From contig CAZNFT010000003.1 of NCBI GenBank assembly GCA_964572745.1, positions 1 through 64,000 of the forward strand: 64,000 bases of DNA, given 5' to 3'. This document shows positions 29,221-38,777 of the stretch, one piece after another. The first letter of the stretch is position 1. Each line of letters starts with the position of its first letter. The translations under genes were made by a program, and so were the position numbers. This DNA comes from M50B103 sp041667565. GTDB taxonomy: Bacteria; Fidelibacterota; Fidelibacteria; Fidelibacterales; Fidelibacteraceae. The notes under the pieces are model-generated. The model did no database searches. It worked only from the letters and a program-made list of their open reading frames with translations, and was not told where the DNA came from.

Positions 29221-32200
29221 GAAAGTATTTTTACTTAATCTTATTGTTTTGGCACTACTTTTTTCAGCTTCACTGGATATGAAGGAGGCATCATCATTTT
29301 CTTATCATTGGTCGATGAATGAAAATGAACTTGAAGCTTTTATCAAGAATGGGCAACTTGATCTTCAAAAAGCAAGTTCCATTTACTATGAAGGCCGATA
29401 TTATCCTTACTATACAGTTTTGTTAGAAAACTCCCCATCTGAAGTGATTCATCAAGTTCGCAATAAACAAACTAAAACAATTCCGATGTCAGCTCTTCCT
29501 GAAGACTTTACTTCTGTATCAGAAAAAGCTATTGACAGGATAGACATTTCGGTATTTAAAGATCATGTGCAAATGCAGGAAATTCCAGGCATTGGTACAC
29601 TTATAGAGATTCTGCCTTTTTTGCCTGATGAAAATGGATACTTAACTTGCCTTTTAGAAGCGGATATACAGCTCTATTCTTCAGGTACAAAACCTTTAAC
29701 AAAGAGTGATCTTGTTAAGGATAAAAACTTTTTAGCTAAAAGTGCCACTTTAAAACACTATATTGCCTCCGAATATTGTGTGATATATTTAAATGAAGCG
29801 GGTGTTTACGAGATCAGTGGTCAGGATCTTTTAGATAAAGAAGTTGATATTTCATCCATAGTTCCCGAGCAGATCAAATTATACCGATGGGGAGAAGAGA
29901 TCCCTTGTCTTGTTACTGCCACAAATAACAAAGGGACGGAAGTTTTCAAAGAGAATGATGTTGTACGTTTTTATATTTCCGAGTTAAAAAATCCTTACGG
30001 GGATTATAAATATAATCCATTTACAGACTACGATGCCGTCGTAATGACTTGGGATGCCGGTGCTGGTCGTCGCTATGTTCAAGAAAACTCAAATTTTTCC
30101 GATGACGAAAATAAGTTTGATTACGATATGAATAGAAAATTTCGTAGCACAATTCATGTAGAGCAAAATTTAAAATATTTTCCTCTTTCAAGATTGCACG
30201 AAGATGAATTGTCTCACAAATATGAGCATGAATTTTATTCTCCATCCATCAAGATCGGCAGAAGCATATCATATCCCTTCGATTTATGGGATCCCGTTAT
30301 AGATTCACCTTATAATGTGCATTTTAAAATTCGCATGCAGGGCTTGACTTATTCTGTTGATGATGAAATGGATCATCAAATTATTGTTAAGGCAAATGAC
30401 CTGCAAGTGTTGGAAGACGAATGGGAGGGACAGACAGCGAGAATTTCGGATAATGAAGGTCTTCAATATCTACATTCCAATCTTAAAAATGGTGAAAATC
30501 ATTTACAAATATCAGTCCGGGGTTTTAGTGAAGATAGCTATCAAGACGACCAGGTACTTCTTGACTGGTTTGAAGTATCTTATGATCGCTATATGATCGC
30601 TCATAATAACCGTTTAAAATTTGCACCTCAGTACGGTCCCGGCACATATATGTTTCAGGTCAGAGGCTTAACTTCAGCGACAGATGTTTTAATTCTTAAG
30701 AACGGAACGAACTGGATACGAGATTATCTAGTTGAAGAAGAAAATTCCGGAGATAAAGAAAAGACTTATTCCATTTACTTTGAAGATAAATGCAATGGTG
30801 ATGAAGAATATTTTGTAGTGGGACCCGGCGAAGAAGATAATAATGCCTTTGGTGTTGTAGCTATAGATAGTTTTCGTTATGTAAATACCATTGAAAATGA
30901 ACATTATAATGCATTCTCTCAGGGTGATTACATCATTATTACTCATAAAGATTTTTATGAAAAATCTAAAGAACTGGCTGAACATAAAGCATCATTGGGT
31001 TTTACTCCGGCATTATATCAACTAGAACGAGTGTATGATGAATATAATCACGGGAATGAAAGTCCTTATGCTATCAAGAACTTTTTGAAAGATGCCTGTG
31101 CCAACTGGAGTATAAGACCCGAATATGTTATTCTTGTTGGGGATACCAGAACAGAGAATTCAGTACCTGTAATATATTATCAATCCACCGGCGCTATTGG
31201 AGCAATTATTGCTGAGAACTGGTATGCAGATGTAGATGATGATTATGTGCTTGATCTTGCTTTGGGGCGTTTGCCTGTTAGTCACGAAGACGAACTTGAT
31301 AGTATAATCGCTAAGATAAAAGTTTTTGATAATATTCAGGAACAAGCAAAAAATTATCGTGAGGCGGTTATTACCGGACCGGGCTCAGTTTTTAGAACTC
31401 AGGCTCATAGCTATATAAATACCATTGTACCCGATTATTTCCCAACGGACCGTTTGTATTTATACGATACGCATCAAACAGGGGATTTTGATGCAGGAAT
31501 TCATTCAACGGACACACTTGTTAATTTTATTAATGATGGATTACTAACACTAAATTATATCGGACATGGTGGTGGTTATACTTGGGATACCAATGTGCTT
31601 CCTTATAATGACTTTGATCGTTTTCCGACCAATAAACCCTTTATTGTTAATTCCCTTACATGTTTTTCGAATACCTTTTCTAATAATAACGCCATTGGAG
31701 AACAATTCATTCGCCACCCAAGAGCTGCTGTATCAGTATTGGGGTCAACCGGCTATGGTTGGATAAATTCTGATTATTATCTTTTTGAAAAATTGATGGG
31801 ACGTATTCACGAGGATAAAATGTCACATGGCCAGGCCTTCCGTTTTGCCATGGCTGATTATTTTTTCTCTTCTTTTGGAAGAAATGCAAGTTTTATTGAT
31901 CGGTTGGATGGTGTGACATATATTAAGTATTTCAGAAAATCATTTTTCTATCAATTCTGTATTTTGGGTGATCCTTCTGTTGCTTATCCCAAGACAAAGG
32001 AAACGGATGTTAACCTTAGTCCCAGATCTCTGAGTTCTGGAGACCAAATAGATATAGTACCCACAGATAATAATATTACTCATGCGCAGCTTGATATTGT
32101 AGCTACAAAGGGGAGTGATAGGAAGTATCCTTTTATGACAAAAATTCCTCTGGAATTCCAGGGTGGTAATGCTCAGATAGATTTAAGTGATATCCCTCCG

Positions 32201-33988
32201 GGTTCGCCGGGTGGTATTGTACAGATGACTTTCTGGGATACTGAAAACAATATTTATACCTCAAGTGCGGATCTTGCTTTTGGAAGTCCTCATGTAGGAA
32301 GTCTGAGCTTTTATCCTTCACAGCCATCACTATTCGATTCTGAAGTTAAGCTTAGATTATCTATAGATGCTGGTACGGAGATCGATTCCATTAAGCTTCA
32401 TGTCTATAGAAAACCTGATCTATCCTCATACTCACAAGTTTTATCCATGTACAAAATTGCAGATGGAGTTTATGAAACGCAAGATGCTTTTATTTATTCT
32501 TCGAAAGATCGCTTTCAGACAGCAGTAGAAGATAGCATACCGGCTAGCTATTTTTATGGAAATTACTTTATGCCAAAGGTCTATACAAATGGTACAAGCA
32601 TATCGTTTCAGCTTTTTACTTTATTTCCCGACTATCCCAGCGAAAAAGATATTTCCATTGTTCAATACGAGATTAAGGACGGTAAAAGCAAATTAGTCCT
32701 TTTAAACCAAGCAGATACATCCAGCCATGTTGCTATAAAATTTGTATCAGAAAATCTTGGTCAAACTTTTTTAGATACCGTATTGACTCATGATGATGTT
32801 GGTGGATATTATGAAGCAGGAAGCGAGAAGATCAATACATTTTATTTTGATTTTTTACCTCAATTTGGTAAGGATAAGCTTTATATTGAAATTAATGCTC
32901 TTGATATAGAGGATGCAAATCCTAATAATGATAGCCTGACTATAGTCACAAACAATCATTGTTTATCATATAAAAACGCTAGCTGGCAAAATTGGGATAG
33001 CGATACCTGTGCGATCAATTCGGATATTTTCCAACAGTTGCTTATTGATAAAACATATACAGGGTCATATGCAATTTGTGTGGAATTAGATTCAGCTGAA
33101 TATGATCTTAGCGACTACGGTGCAAAACAGAGTGATTCGCATATTATGCGTATTTTATCAGACGATAAAACTATAAGTGTAGTAGGTATTGCCGGTGGAA
33201 AAGCTTTAACTCAGTCCAATATGCTCGCTTATCATGATGGAGATAATAATAAGTTTTATAAACTCTGGCAAGAAAAGGTCTCGGGGAAAAAGAAATATTT
33301 CTTGCATAAACCCGGTGATTATTTATTAGCAGAATCACAAGATGATGAAGCCCCGGAAATCGAGATCAATATTAATGCCCGGGAAATTCTTGAAAAAGCC
33401 TATGTATCTGAAAGGTCCGACTTTTCAATTATTCTAAAAGATAATTATGGTATCAATCCATTGGATGATTTTCGTCATATTCTTTTAGATGGGGAAGAGA
33501 TCTCCAACGAGAATCTTCTTGTTATTAATTCGGATAATATTAAAGAATTAGGCCTTAATTTTAAACTTGAAATGGAGCCGGGCGAGCATACACTGCAGGT
33601 TATTGCGGAAGATCTGGTGGGCAATAAGGTCGAAAGTGATGTTTACGAGATTATTTATAGCGGTGATTCGCAGTTGATAAATTATGGAAATTTCCCTAAT
33701 CCATTTACTACTAAGACTTCATTTATTTATGAGTTAACTGAGCAGTTTGACGATCTGTCGATTAAAATATATACTATTTCGGGTAGAAAGATCTATACTA
33801 TATCATCAGAAGTGAATATAACCGGTGGTTTGCCATTGCATTCTATTGGCTATCACGAAGTACAGTGGCGCGGCAAGGATGAATTTGGAAATAAAGTCGC
33901 CAATGGTGTATATTTTTATGTTATAGAAGCTAAAGTGGATGGTAAAAAAATTAAAGCAAAAGGTAAAATTGCAAAATTGTGGTTATAA
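29171..33988 (+). CDS. porU: PorU-like gingipain-family (C25) protease, T9SS component
   Basis: Probable cell-surface sortase of the type IX secretion system, which removes C-terminal sorting domains and attaches cargo. It is 1605 residues. A hydrophobic signal segment (about 19-33, VFLLNLIVLALLFSA) starts it. A long beta-rich N-terminal part is followed by the C25 domain (about 585-940), with the His/Cys pair at His799 (NYIGHGGGYTW) and Cys831 (VNSLTCFSNTFS), 32 apart as in gingipains. The C-terminus (FPNPFTTKTSFIYEL to VANGVYFYVIEAK) is FlgD/sorting-like. The ATG at 29171 lies inside cdaA; no later ATG precedes the signal peptide core, so this start is kept. The PorV-like gene starts on its stop codon. 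Confidence 0.87.
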   Translation: MKMNYEHPYILICRIAKKVFLLNLIVLALLFSASLDMKEASSFSYHWSMNENELEAFIKNGQLDLQKASSIYYEGRYYPYYTVLLENSPSEVIHQVRNKQTKTIPMSALPEDFTSVSEKAIDRIDISVFKDHVQMQEIPGIGTLIEILPFLPDENGYLTCLLEADIQLYSSGTKPLTKSDLVKDKNFLAKSATLKHYIASEYCVIYLNEAGVYEISGQDLLDKEVDISSIVPEQIKLYRWGEEIPCLVTATNNKGTEVFKENDVVRFYISELKNPYGDYKYNPFTDYDAVVMTWDAGAGRRYVQENSNFSDDENKFDYDMNRKFRSTIHVEQNLKYFPLSRLHEDELSHKYEHEFYSPSIKIGRSISYPFDLWDPVIDSPYNVHFKIRMQGLTYSVDDEMDHQIIVKANDLQVLEDEWEGQTARISDNEGLQYLHSNLKNGENHLQISVRGFSEDSYQDDQVLLDWFEVSYDRYMIAHNNRLKFAPQYGPGTYMFQVRGLTSATDVLILKNGTNWIRDYLVEEENSGDKEKTYSIYFEDKCNGDEEYFVVGPGEEDNNAFGVVAIDSFRYVNTIENEHYNAFSQGDYIIITHKDFYEKSKELAEHKASLGFTPALYQLERVYDEYNHGNESPYAIKNFLKDACANWSIRPEYVILVGDTRTENSVPVIYYQSTGAIGAIIAENWYADVDDDYVLDLALGRLPVSHEDELDSIIAKIKVFDNIQEQAKNYREAVITGPGSVFRTQAHSYINTIVPDYFPTDRLYLYDTHQTGDFDAGIHSTDTLVNFINDGLLTLNYIGHGGGYTWDTNVLPYNDFDRFPTNKPFIVNSLTCFSNTFSNNNAIGEQFIRHPRAAVSVLGSTGYGWINSDYYLFEKLMGRIHEDKMSHGQAFRFAMADYFFSSFGRNASFIDRLDGVTYIKYFRKSFFYQFCILGDPSVAYPKTKETDVNLSPRSLSSGDQIDIVPTDNNITHAQLDIVATKGSDRKYPFMTKIPLEFQGGNAQIDLSDIPPGSPGGIVQMTFWDTENNIYTSSADLAFGSPHVGSLSFYPSQPSLFDSEVKLRLSIDAGTEIDSIKLHVYRKPDLSSYSQVLSMYKIADGVYETQDAFIYSSKDRFQTAVEDSIPASYFYGNYFMPKVYTNGTSISFQLFTLFPDYPSEKDISIVQYEIKDGKSKLVLLNQADTSSHVAIKFVSENLGQTFLDTVLTHDDVGGYYEAGSEKINTFYFDFLPQFGKDKLYIEINALDIEDANPNNDSLTIVTNNHCLSYKNASWQNWDSDTCAINSDIFQQLLIDKTYTGSYAICVELDSAEYDLSDYGAKQSDSHIMRILSDDKTISVVGIAGGKALTQSNMLAYHDGDNNKFYKLWQEKVSGKKKYFLHKPGDYLLAESQDDEAPEIEININAREILEKAYVSERSDFSIILKDNYGINPLDDFRHILLDGEEISNENLLVINSDNIKELGLNFKLEMEPGEHTLQVIAEDLVGNKVESDVYEIIYSGDSQLINYGNFPNPFTTKTSFIYELTEQFDDLSIKIYTISGRKIYTISSEVNITGGLPLHSIGYHEVQWRGKDEFGNKVANGVYFYVIEAKVDGKKIKAKGKIAKLWL

Positions 33989-35037
33989 TGAAATCTAAAA
34001 AATTTAAAACTATCTTGATCTTATTATGTTGCTTGGCTACAAGCAAAGGATTTGCCGGATATGGTTATTATGCAGATGCATTTATTGTTGCCGGCCGTTC
34101 AGCACAATCAATTGCTATGGGTGGAACAGGTTTAACTTCTATTGATGGAGTTGCTTCACTTTTTTCTAATTCTGCCGGTTTAGCATCAAGTGAAAAAAAT
34201 GAATTTTATACCCAGTTCAATAATCTTTATGGTCTGGCTTTCCAAAATTCTTTAGCTTATTCTTCATCCTTTGGAGAATATAGATTCGGTATTGCCTTAA
34301 ATACCGTGGGTGCTCAATTACATTACAGAGATGATATTCTTTCGGAAATCCCCAACATAAATGATCGTAGAGAGTATATACGGAGTCTCCTGTTAGATGA
34401 GGCTGATAGTTTTTACGATCTTGAAAATGCTCTATTGTTAACTTTTGCAGGAGAACTTCCTTTTGATATAAAAACAGGATGGTCCTTTGATAGAGTTAAT
34501 TTGTGTTTGCAATACGGACTTACAGCCAAGGTGATCTATAAAAATCTTGCCAATGAAAGTGCAATGGGTGGAGGAATGGATGCAGGACTTCGTTTATTTG
34601 TCCCTGGCTCAGATATATTTAATATCAGAAAAATGGGAGATTTGGTCCTTGCTTTGAATATTGAAAATTTTATTCAATCTCCGGTTATTTGGTTTAATGG
34701 AAAGTGGGCGGACCAAGGAAATATGCGAATGAGTGGAGCCATTGCCTTACATCAGGATATACCTTCTCTTTCCTCGGAAGTACGATTAATAATGGAAGGC
34801 TATATTTTTGAGAATCAACTATTTCCGGGGTACGGCACGCGTTTTGGTTTACAGTGGAGATTAAATAACAAGATTGATTTCAGACTTGGTAAAGATTTGA
34901 GTAGTTTTACGGGAGGTCTGGGTGTTTTCTTGCCAATTCCCGGTGGAGAGCTTAAATTAGATTACGCCTTGCAGTATCACGAAATTAACTGGAGCCACTT
35001 GCTTTCGCTAGCATATTATTGGGGAGTCAAGGAATGA
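33988..35037 (+). CDS. porV: PorV-like outer-membrane barrel, T9SS component
   Basis: PorV/PorQ-family beta-barrel, predicted shuttle between the SprA translocon and PorU. It is 349 residues from the ATG used here, which overlaps the porU stop (TAATG); a GTG nine bases upstream is also open but less likely. A signal peptide ends near KGFA. The family motif follows: GRSAQSIAMGGTGLTSIDG and ASLFSNSAGLAS, then barrel strands to the end. The direct porU-porV pairing is typical of T9SS loci. It is more diverged from the other PorV-family member in this window (6359) than members of one subfamily would be, so the two probably differ in function. Confidence 0.85.
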   Translation: MKSKKFKTILILLCCLATSKGFAGYGYYADAFIVAGRSAQSIAMGGTGLTSIDGVASLFSNSAGLASSEKNEFYTQFNNLYGLAFQNSLAYSSSFGEYRFGIALNTVGAQLHYRDDILSEIPNINDRREYIRSLLLDEADSFYDLENALLLTFAGELPFDIKTGWSFDRVNLCLQYGLTAKVIYKNLANESAMGGGMDAGLRLFVPGSDIFNIRKMGDLVLALNIENFIQSPVIWFNGKWADQGNMRMSGAIALHQDIPSLSSEVRLIMEGYIFENQLFPGYGTRFGLQWRLNNKIDFRLGKDLSSFTGGLGVFLPIPGGELKLDYALQYHEINWSHLLSLAYYWGVKE

Positions 35038-35825
35038 AAAAACTAAGCATTTTTATAACAAGTATATTTCTATTGATTGGATGTTTTGATCAACCGGAAA
35101 TAACTCCTCCACAGTTTGTAAGCAAAACACCTCCGGATAGTTTAGAGGCACACGGAATTGATGCAGCGATCGGTAATTCCATATTTCTTGAATGGGAAGA
35201 GCCGGAAAGCCGTGAAGAAGAAGGTCTGACCGGTTATTACTTGTATCGTGGACTTTTGCTGAATGACGAATATGATTTTGATAGAATCGCTACTATCGAA
35301 AGAGAAAAAGGCATCATTTTTAAAAGCGACGAATACACTGATTACGATGTAAGCATCGATACAATGTATTATTACTACTTAAGATCCTATAACGATTTTA
35401 CCATGAGCAAGGAGACCTCTGATACAGTACAATATCAGTTAGCAAATCCGGTTAGTTTAAAAACACCTAAAGGTGAAATCACAGACACCAATCCCAAATT
35501 TGAATTCCGCTTTAGAAGATATGGTATTGATAATATTACCCACTTTTATTTCTATCTATACCGTCTTGAAGAAAACGGTTATCAAATTAAATATTTTTAT
35601 AAAACAAAACGGTTTGATTTGTCGCGAGTAATTTTTAATATAAATTTAGGTGTTTCTTCGCAACAATCTGTTATATTATTCGATGATGTAAAAGTTGAGG
35701 AAGGACGAAAGTATTTAGAGAAGGGTGATTACCGTTGGAAGGTAAAAGCGGTCTCGAGTCGTTTGGGTGGAAGTGCCGAAACGGTTGGTTCAGTGAGTGA
35801 TTGGATGGAGTTTAGTATAAAGTGA
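35034..35825 (+). CDS. Lipoprotein with fibronectin type III-like domain
   Basis: Function unknown. A lipoprotein signal ends in LLIG-Cys17, so the mature protein should be membrane-anchored by Cys17. Residues about 40-130 look like a fibronectin-III domain (NSIFLEWEEPE, GLTGYYLYRG, YTDYDVSIDTMYYYYLRSYN). A second beta-rich domain fills the rest and ends YRWKVKAVSS with SDWMEFSI, also FN3-like. 263 residues. The ATG at 35034 overlaps the porV stop (ATGA); a TTG 15 bases upstream is open but has no support. The coupling to porU-porV suggests an accessory part of T9SS, but this is inference. Confidence 0.7.
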   Translation: MKKLSIFITSIFLLIGCFDQPEITPPQFVSKTPPDSLEAHGIDAAIGNSIFLEWEEPESREEEGLTGYYLYRGLLLNDEYDFDRIATIEREKGIIFKSDEYTDYDVSIDTMYYYYLRSYNDFTMSKETSDTVQYQLANPVSLKTPKGEITDTNPKFEFRFRRYGIDNITHFYFYLYRLEENGYQIKYFYKTKRFDLSRVIFNINLGVSSQQSVILFDDVKVEEGRKYLEKGDYRWKVKAVSSRLGGSAETVGSVSDWMEFSIK

Positions 35826-35838
35826 GGAGAGTTGATAG

Positions 35839-36312
35839 ATGAAAAAGTTTGTGATCATTTTAATGATATTGAGTTTGAGTGTAATGTCCTTTGCCCAGGA
35901 TGTTAGTTCTTCTTTAGCTGGAAAATTTAGTGACAGGGCAGAAATGATCTATACCGTTAAAGTCTGGGGCGAGGTTACACACCCCGGTATTTTTGATATT
36001 CCTATTGAATATGATATGTTGGGTATTCTTTCAATGGCAGGAGGACCTCTCAGTAGTGCTAAAATTTCCAGTGTAAAGGTTATCCGCGGACAACAAGTAG
36101 AAGAAGATGAACCTCTTGTCATTTATGTGGATCTTGAAAGATATATAGAAACGGGTAACGAATCTTTGATCCCTGAGATCAGGAACGGCGATACAATTAT
36201 GGTACCACCAAAATTCGGCAAAAATTTCATCCGCAATTTTGCTTCTATACTTGCTATAGCTCAGTCCATTACCATTATGGCCTATTATATTGATAATATA
36301 AATCGTCCCTAG
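35839..36312 (+). CDS. Secreted SLBB-domain protein with C-terminal membrane segment
   Basis: A small exported protein of 157 residues. The signal peptide ends VMSFA with Gln20 at the predicted +1 site. Residues about 32-125 form one SLBB (soluble-ligand-binding beta-grasp) domain, as in polysaccharide export proteins: YTVKVWGEVTHPGIFDIP, then LGILSMAGGPLSSAKIS and NGDTIMVPPK. A hydrophobic stretch close to the C-terminus (about 133-150, FASILAIAQSITIMAYYI) could be a membrane helix. The N-terminal Poly_export domain of full Wza-type exporters is missing and there are no polysaccharide genes around, so the role is open. It is the last gene of the cdaA-porU-porV unit and is followed by a terminator. 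Confidence 0.75.
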   Translation: MKKFVIILMILSLSVMSFAQDVSSSLAGKFSDRAEMIYTVKVWGEVTHPGIFDIPIEYDMLGILSMAGGPLSSAKISSVKVIRGQQVEEDEPLVIYVDLERYIETGNESLIPEIRNGDTIMVPPKFGKNFIRNFASILAIAQSITIMAYYIDNINRP

Positions 36313-36345
36313 CAAGTAGATCTATCCCTTATGGATTTTAATATT

Positions 36346-36377
36346 AAGCAATGGAAATTTTACCATTGCTTTTTTTA
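36346..36377 (+). terminator. Rho-independent terminator
   Basis: AAGCAATGG and CCATTGCTT form a perfect nine-bp stem around an eight-base loop, running into TTTTTTTATT. It ends the porU-porV-SLBB unit. Confidence 0.85.
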
Positions 36378-36447
36378 TTGTTTAAAATGCTCACAATGGA
36401 GATAAAGAAGCAAAACAACTCGGAATTCTCAAAATTCTCTTTATATA

Positions 36448-36475
36448 TTCAAATAAAATCCTTATTGAATATAGT
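36448..36475 (+). promoter_or_regulatory. Candidate promoter of the UvrD-like helicase operon
   Basis: TTCAAA and TATAGT are separated by 16 bp. A start would fall around 36482, within the palindrome described next, so a bound regulator would be expected to block this promoter. Confidence 0.35.
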
Positions 36476-36499
36476 AAAATGTGACCTAGCTCACATTTT
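36476..36499. promoter_or_regulatory. CRP-like palindromic operator
   Basis: Nine-base arms AAAATGTGA and TCACATTTT are perfect inverted repeats around CCTAGC. The core TGTGA-N6-TCACA is the exact E. coli CRP consensus, and even the flanking A and T match it. It lies 71 bases before the helicase start, just downstream of the terminator. A class III cyclase is encoded at 49203 in the same window; the regulator itself is not in the window. Confidence 0.65.
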
Positions 36500-36569
36500 T
36501 TGGATAAAGAAAAAAATCAATTCACCTTTGATCATTTATAGCTTATTTTTGAAGTAAACAAGGAAGACC

Positions 36570-38777
36570 ATGACAGATATAATTTCAGGATTAAATGACA
36601 AACAACGAGAAGCGGTTTTAGCTACCGATGGCCCCTTATTGGTTTTTGCCGGAGCAGGTTCCGGTAAAACACGCGTATTAACACGAAAGATCGCTTACCT
36701 ATTACAAGAGGGAAAAACTGTAGATTACAGGATACTTGCGGTTACATTTACAAATAAAGCTGCTAAGGAAATGAGAGCTCGTGTTTCGGAATTATTGGGA
36801 GAGGGCCACAAAGTCAGTATGGGTACTTTCCATAGTATTGGTGCTCGTATTCTCCGATCAGAAAGAAATGCAGAAGGCTATTCCCCCGATTTTACTATCT
36901 ACGATACAAAAGATGTAAAATCTGTTATCAATGAGTGTTTAAAAGAATTAAGTATTGACTCGAAAATTGTCTCGCCCTCTACAATTATTGGATATATCAG
37001 TTCGCAAAAACAGCAATTATTATCACCTCAGCAATCTTACGAACGCACAAATGATGAATTCATGCCTGAAAAATTAGCCTCTATTTATATTGAATACGAT
37101 AAGCGTTTGAAAGAAAACAATGCCTACGATTTTGATGATCTCTTGATGCGACCTATTATGATGTTTCGTGATCATCCACAGATCGCTGAAAAGTATAAAC
37201 ATCGCTGGGATTATATTCTTGTGGATGAATATCAGGATACTAATCATGTACAGTTCCAGTTGGTAAAATTATTTTCGGAAGTGACAAAAAATATTTGTGT
37301 GGTTGGTGATGATGATCAGTCTATTTATGGCTGGAGAGGTGCGGATGTTAACAATATTCTTGATTTTGAAAAGACTTTTCCTAATTCGAGGACTATAAAA
37401 CTTGAGCAAAATTACCGTTCTACCAAAAACATTATTCAAGCAGCTTCATCGATGATCAAAAGCAATTCTCATCGAGCAGATAAAGATCTTTGGACGGAAG
37501 CCGGAGAGGGTGATAAACTGCTTCATAAAGAACTGGAGCGAGATTATAAAGAAGCGGACTATATCGCTAAAACCATTATGTATTCGAATAAACCCTTGCG
37601 AAATTTTGCAATTTTATACCGTACGAACGCACAATCGCGTATGCTTGAAGAAGCACTTCGTAATCGCGGAATTCGCTATGCATTGATTGGTGGTGTTAAG
37701 TTTTATGAGAGAAAAGAGATCAAAGATATTCTTGCCTATATGAATGTATTGCTTAATTCCCAGGATCTTGTTAATCTTAAACGCGCTATCAATACACCTA
37801 AAAGAGGTATTGGATCCGGAACGATAGAAAAACTCGAAGAATTTGCAATGCAAACACAGCGAACTCTCTGGGAAGCCTTACAATATCCAAAAGAAGCCGG
37901 TCTTTCTTCTGGGGTAGCTTTAAAGGTCAGTAGGTTCCTTAATATGATGCTGGAGCTAAAAGAAAAAATACGCAGTTCAAGTCCTTCGGATTTTGTTCTG
38001 GATCTATTAGAGCAAAGTGAATTACTTTATGAGTATCGAGAGAAAAAAGATCCGGAATTGCAAGAACGCTACGAAAACCAAAATGAATTTGTGAATGGCG
38101 TAAAAATGTTCGAGAATTTTAATCCCGATGCCGGCATTGAAGATTTTATGCAAGAAGTCTCACTACAAACGGATATTGATTCTTGGGAAGATAGTGACGA
38201 CGCAGTGACCTTAATGACCATTCATTCCGCAAAAGGACTTGAGTTTAAGCATGTGTTTGTTGCCGGTATGGAGGAAGGCTTATTTCCGTTGGAACGCACG
38301 CGATTAGATCCAAAGGAAATGGAAGAAGAACGTCGCTTATTTTATGTGGCAATAACCAGAGCAATGGAGAATTTAACGATCACATCTTCTCTTTCAAGAA
38401 TGCGCTATGGGACGATTATGGGAACAACACCCTCACAGTTTCTCTCTGAGATCCCGGATGAATATATCGATAGAAAATTAATCCGAAGTTCTAAGAGGGT
38501 AGAAAGGCCAAGTTCGCCCCGATCGGCTTTTTCTTCATTTGATCGAGGTTCCGCAGCACCATCAAGAAGAGAATCCAGGCCCCAAAGTGAAACTGTCATC
38601 AAGCCTTTGCGTCCTCCAAAACCCGGATCGCTTAAAGTGGGTGATAGAGTAGCTCATAAAATGTTTGGAAAAGGGCGGGTACGAAGTATTATTCGTTCAT
38701 CGCAAGCTCTTTTAAAAATTGACTTTGATAATGGTGTTAAAAAGACCATTGCTGAAAAATTTGTGGAGAAAGTATGA
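36570..38777 (+). CDS. UvrD/PcrA-type superfamily 1 DNA helicase
   Basis: A 3'-5' DNA helicase for nucleotide-excision and mismatch repair or for removing recombination intermediates. It is 735 residues. The Q-motif and Walker A are LNDKQREAVLATDGPLL and GAGSGKT (Lys33), Walker B is YILVDEYQDTNHVQ, motif III is VVGDDDQSIYGWRGAD, motif IV contains LEQNYRSTKNI, motif V is TLMTIHSAKGLEFKHV and motif VI is FYVAITRAM. The C-terminal about 60 residues (LKVGDRVAHKMFGKGRV) form the PcrA-type tail that contacts RNA polymerase, which favours pcrA over uvrD. It overlaps the HAD gene by four bp. Confidence 0.95.
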   Translation: MTDIISGLNDKQREAVLATDGPLLVFAGAGSGKTRVLTRKIAYLLQEGKTVDYRILAVTFTNKAAKEMRARVSELLGEGHKVSMGTFHSIGARILRSERNAEGYSPDFTIYDTKDVKSVINECLKELSIDSKIVSPSTIIGYISSQKQQLLSPQQSYERTNDEFMPEKLASIYIEYDKRLKENNAYDFDDLLMRPIMMFRDHPQIAEKYKHRWDYILVDEYQDTNHVQFQLVKLFSEVTKNICVVGDDDQSIYGWRGADVNNILDFEKTFPNSRTIKLEQNYRSTKNIIQAASSMIKSNSHRADKDLWTEAGEGDKLLHKELERDYKEADYIAKTIMYSNKPLRNFAILYRTNAQSRMLEEALRNRGIRYALIGGVKFYERKEIKDILAYMNVLLNSQDLVNLKRAINTPKRGIGSGTIEKLEEFAMQTQRTLWEALQYPKEAGLSSGVALKVSRFLNMMLELKEKIRSSSPSDFVLDLLEQSELLYEYREKKDPELQERYENQNEFVNGVKMFENFNPDAGIEDFMQEVSLQTDIDSWEDSDDAVTLMTIHSAKGLEFKHVFVAGMEEGLFPLERTRLDPKEMEEERRLFYVAITRAMENLTITSSLSRMRYGTIMGTTPSQFLSEIPDEYIDRKLIRSSKRVERPSSPRSAFSSFDRGSAAPSRRESRPQSETVIKPLRPPKPGSLKVGDRVAHKMFGKGRVRSIIRSSQALLKIDFDNGVKKTIAEKFVEKV

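Noticed and set aside
33979..33987. Upstream GTG start for the PorV-like gene
   Set aside because: The ATG at 33988 overlaps the porU stop as TAATG, the usual coupled arrangement here, and gives a better signal peptide.
35839..36312. Wza-type polysaccharide exporter
   Set aside because: Only one SLBB domain and no Poly_export domain; too short, and no capsule genes around.
36351..36557. 68-codon frame between the SLBB gene and the helicase
   Set aside because: It starts inside a terminator hairpin, covers the CRP-like site, has no RBS and only AT-biased composition.
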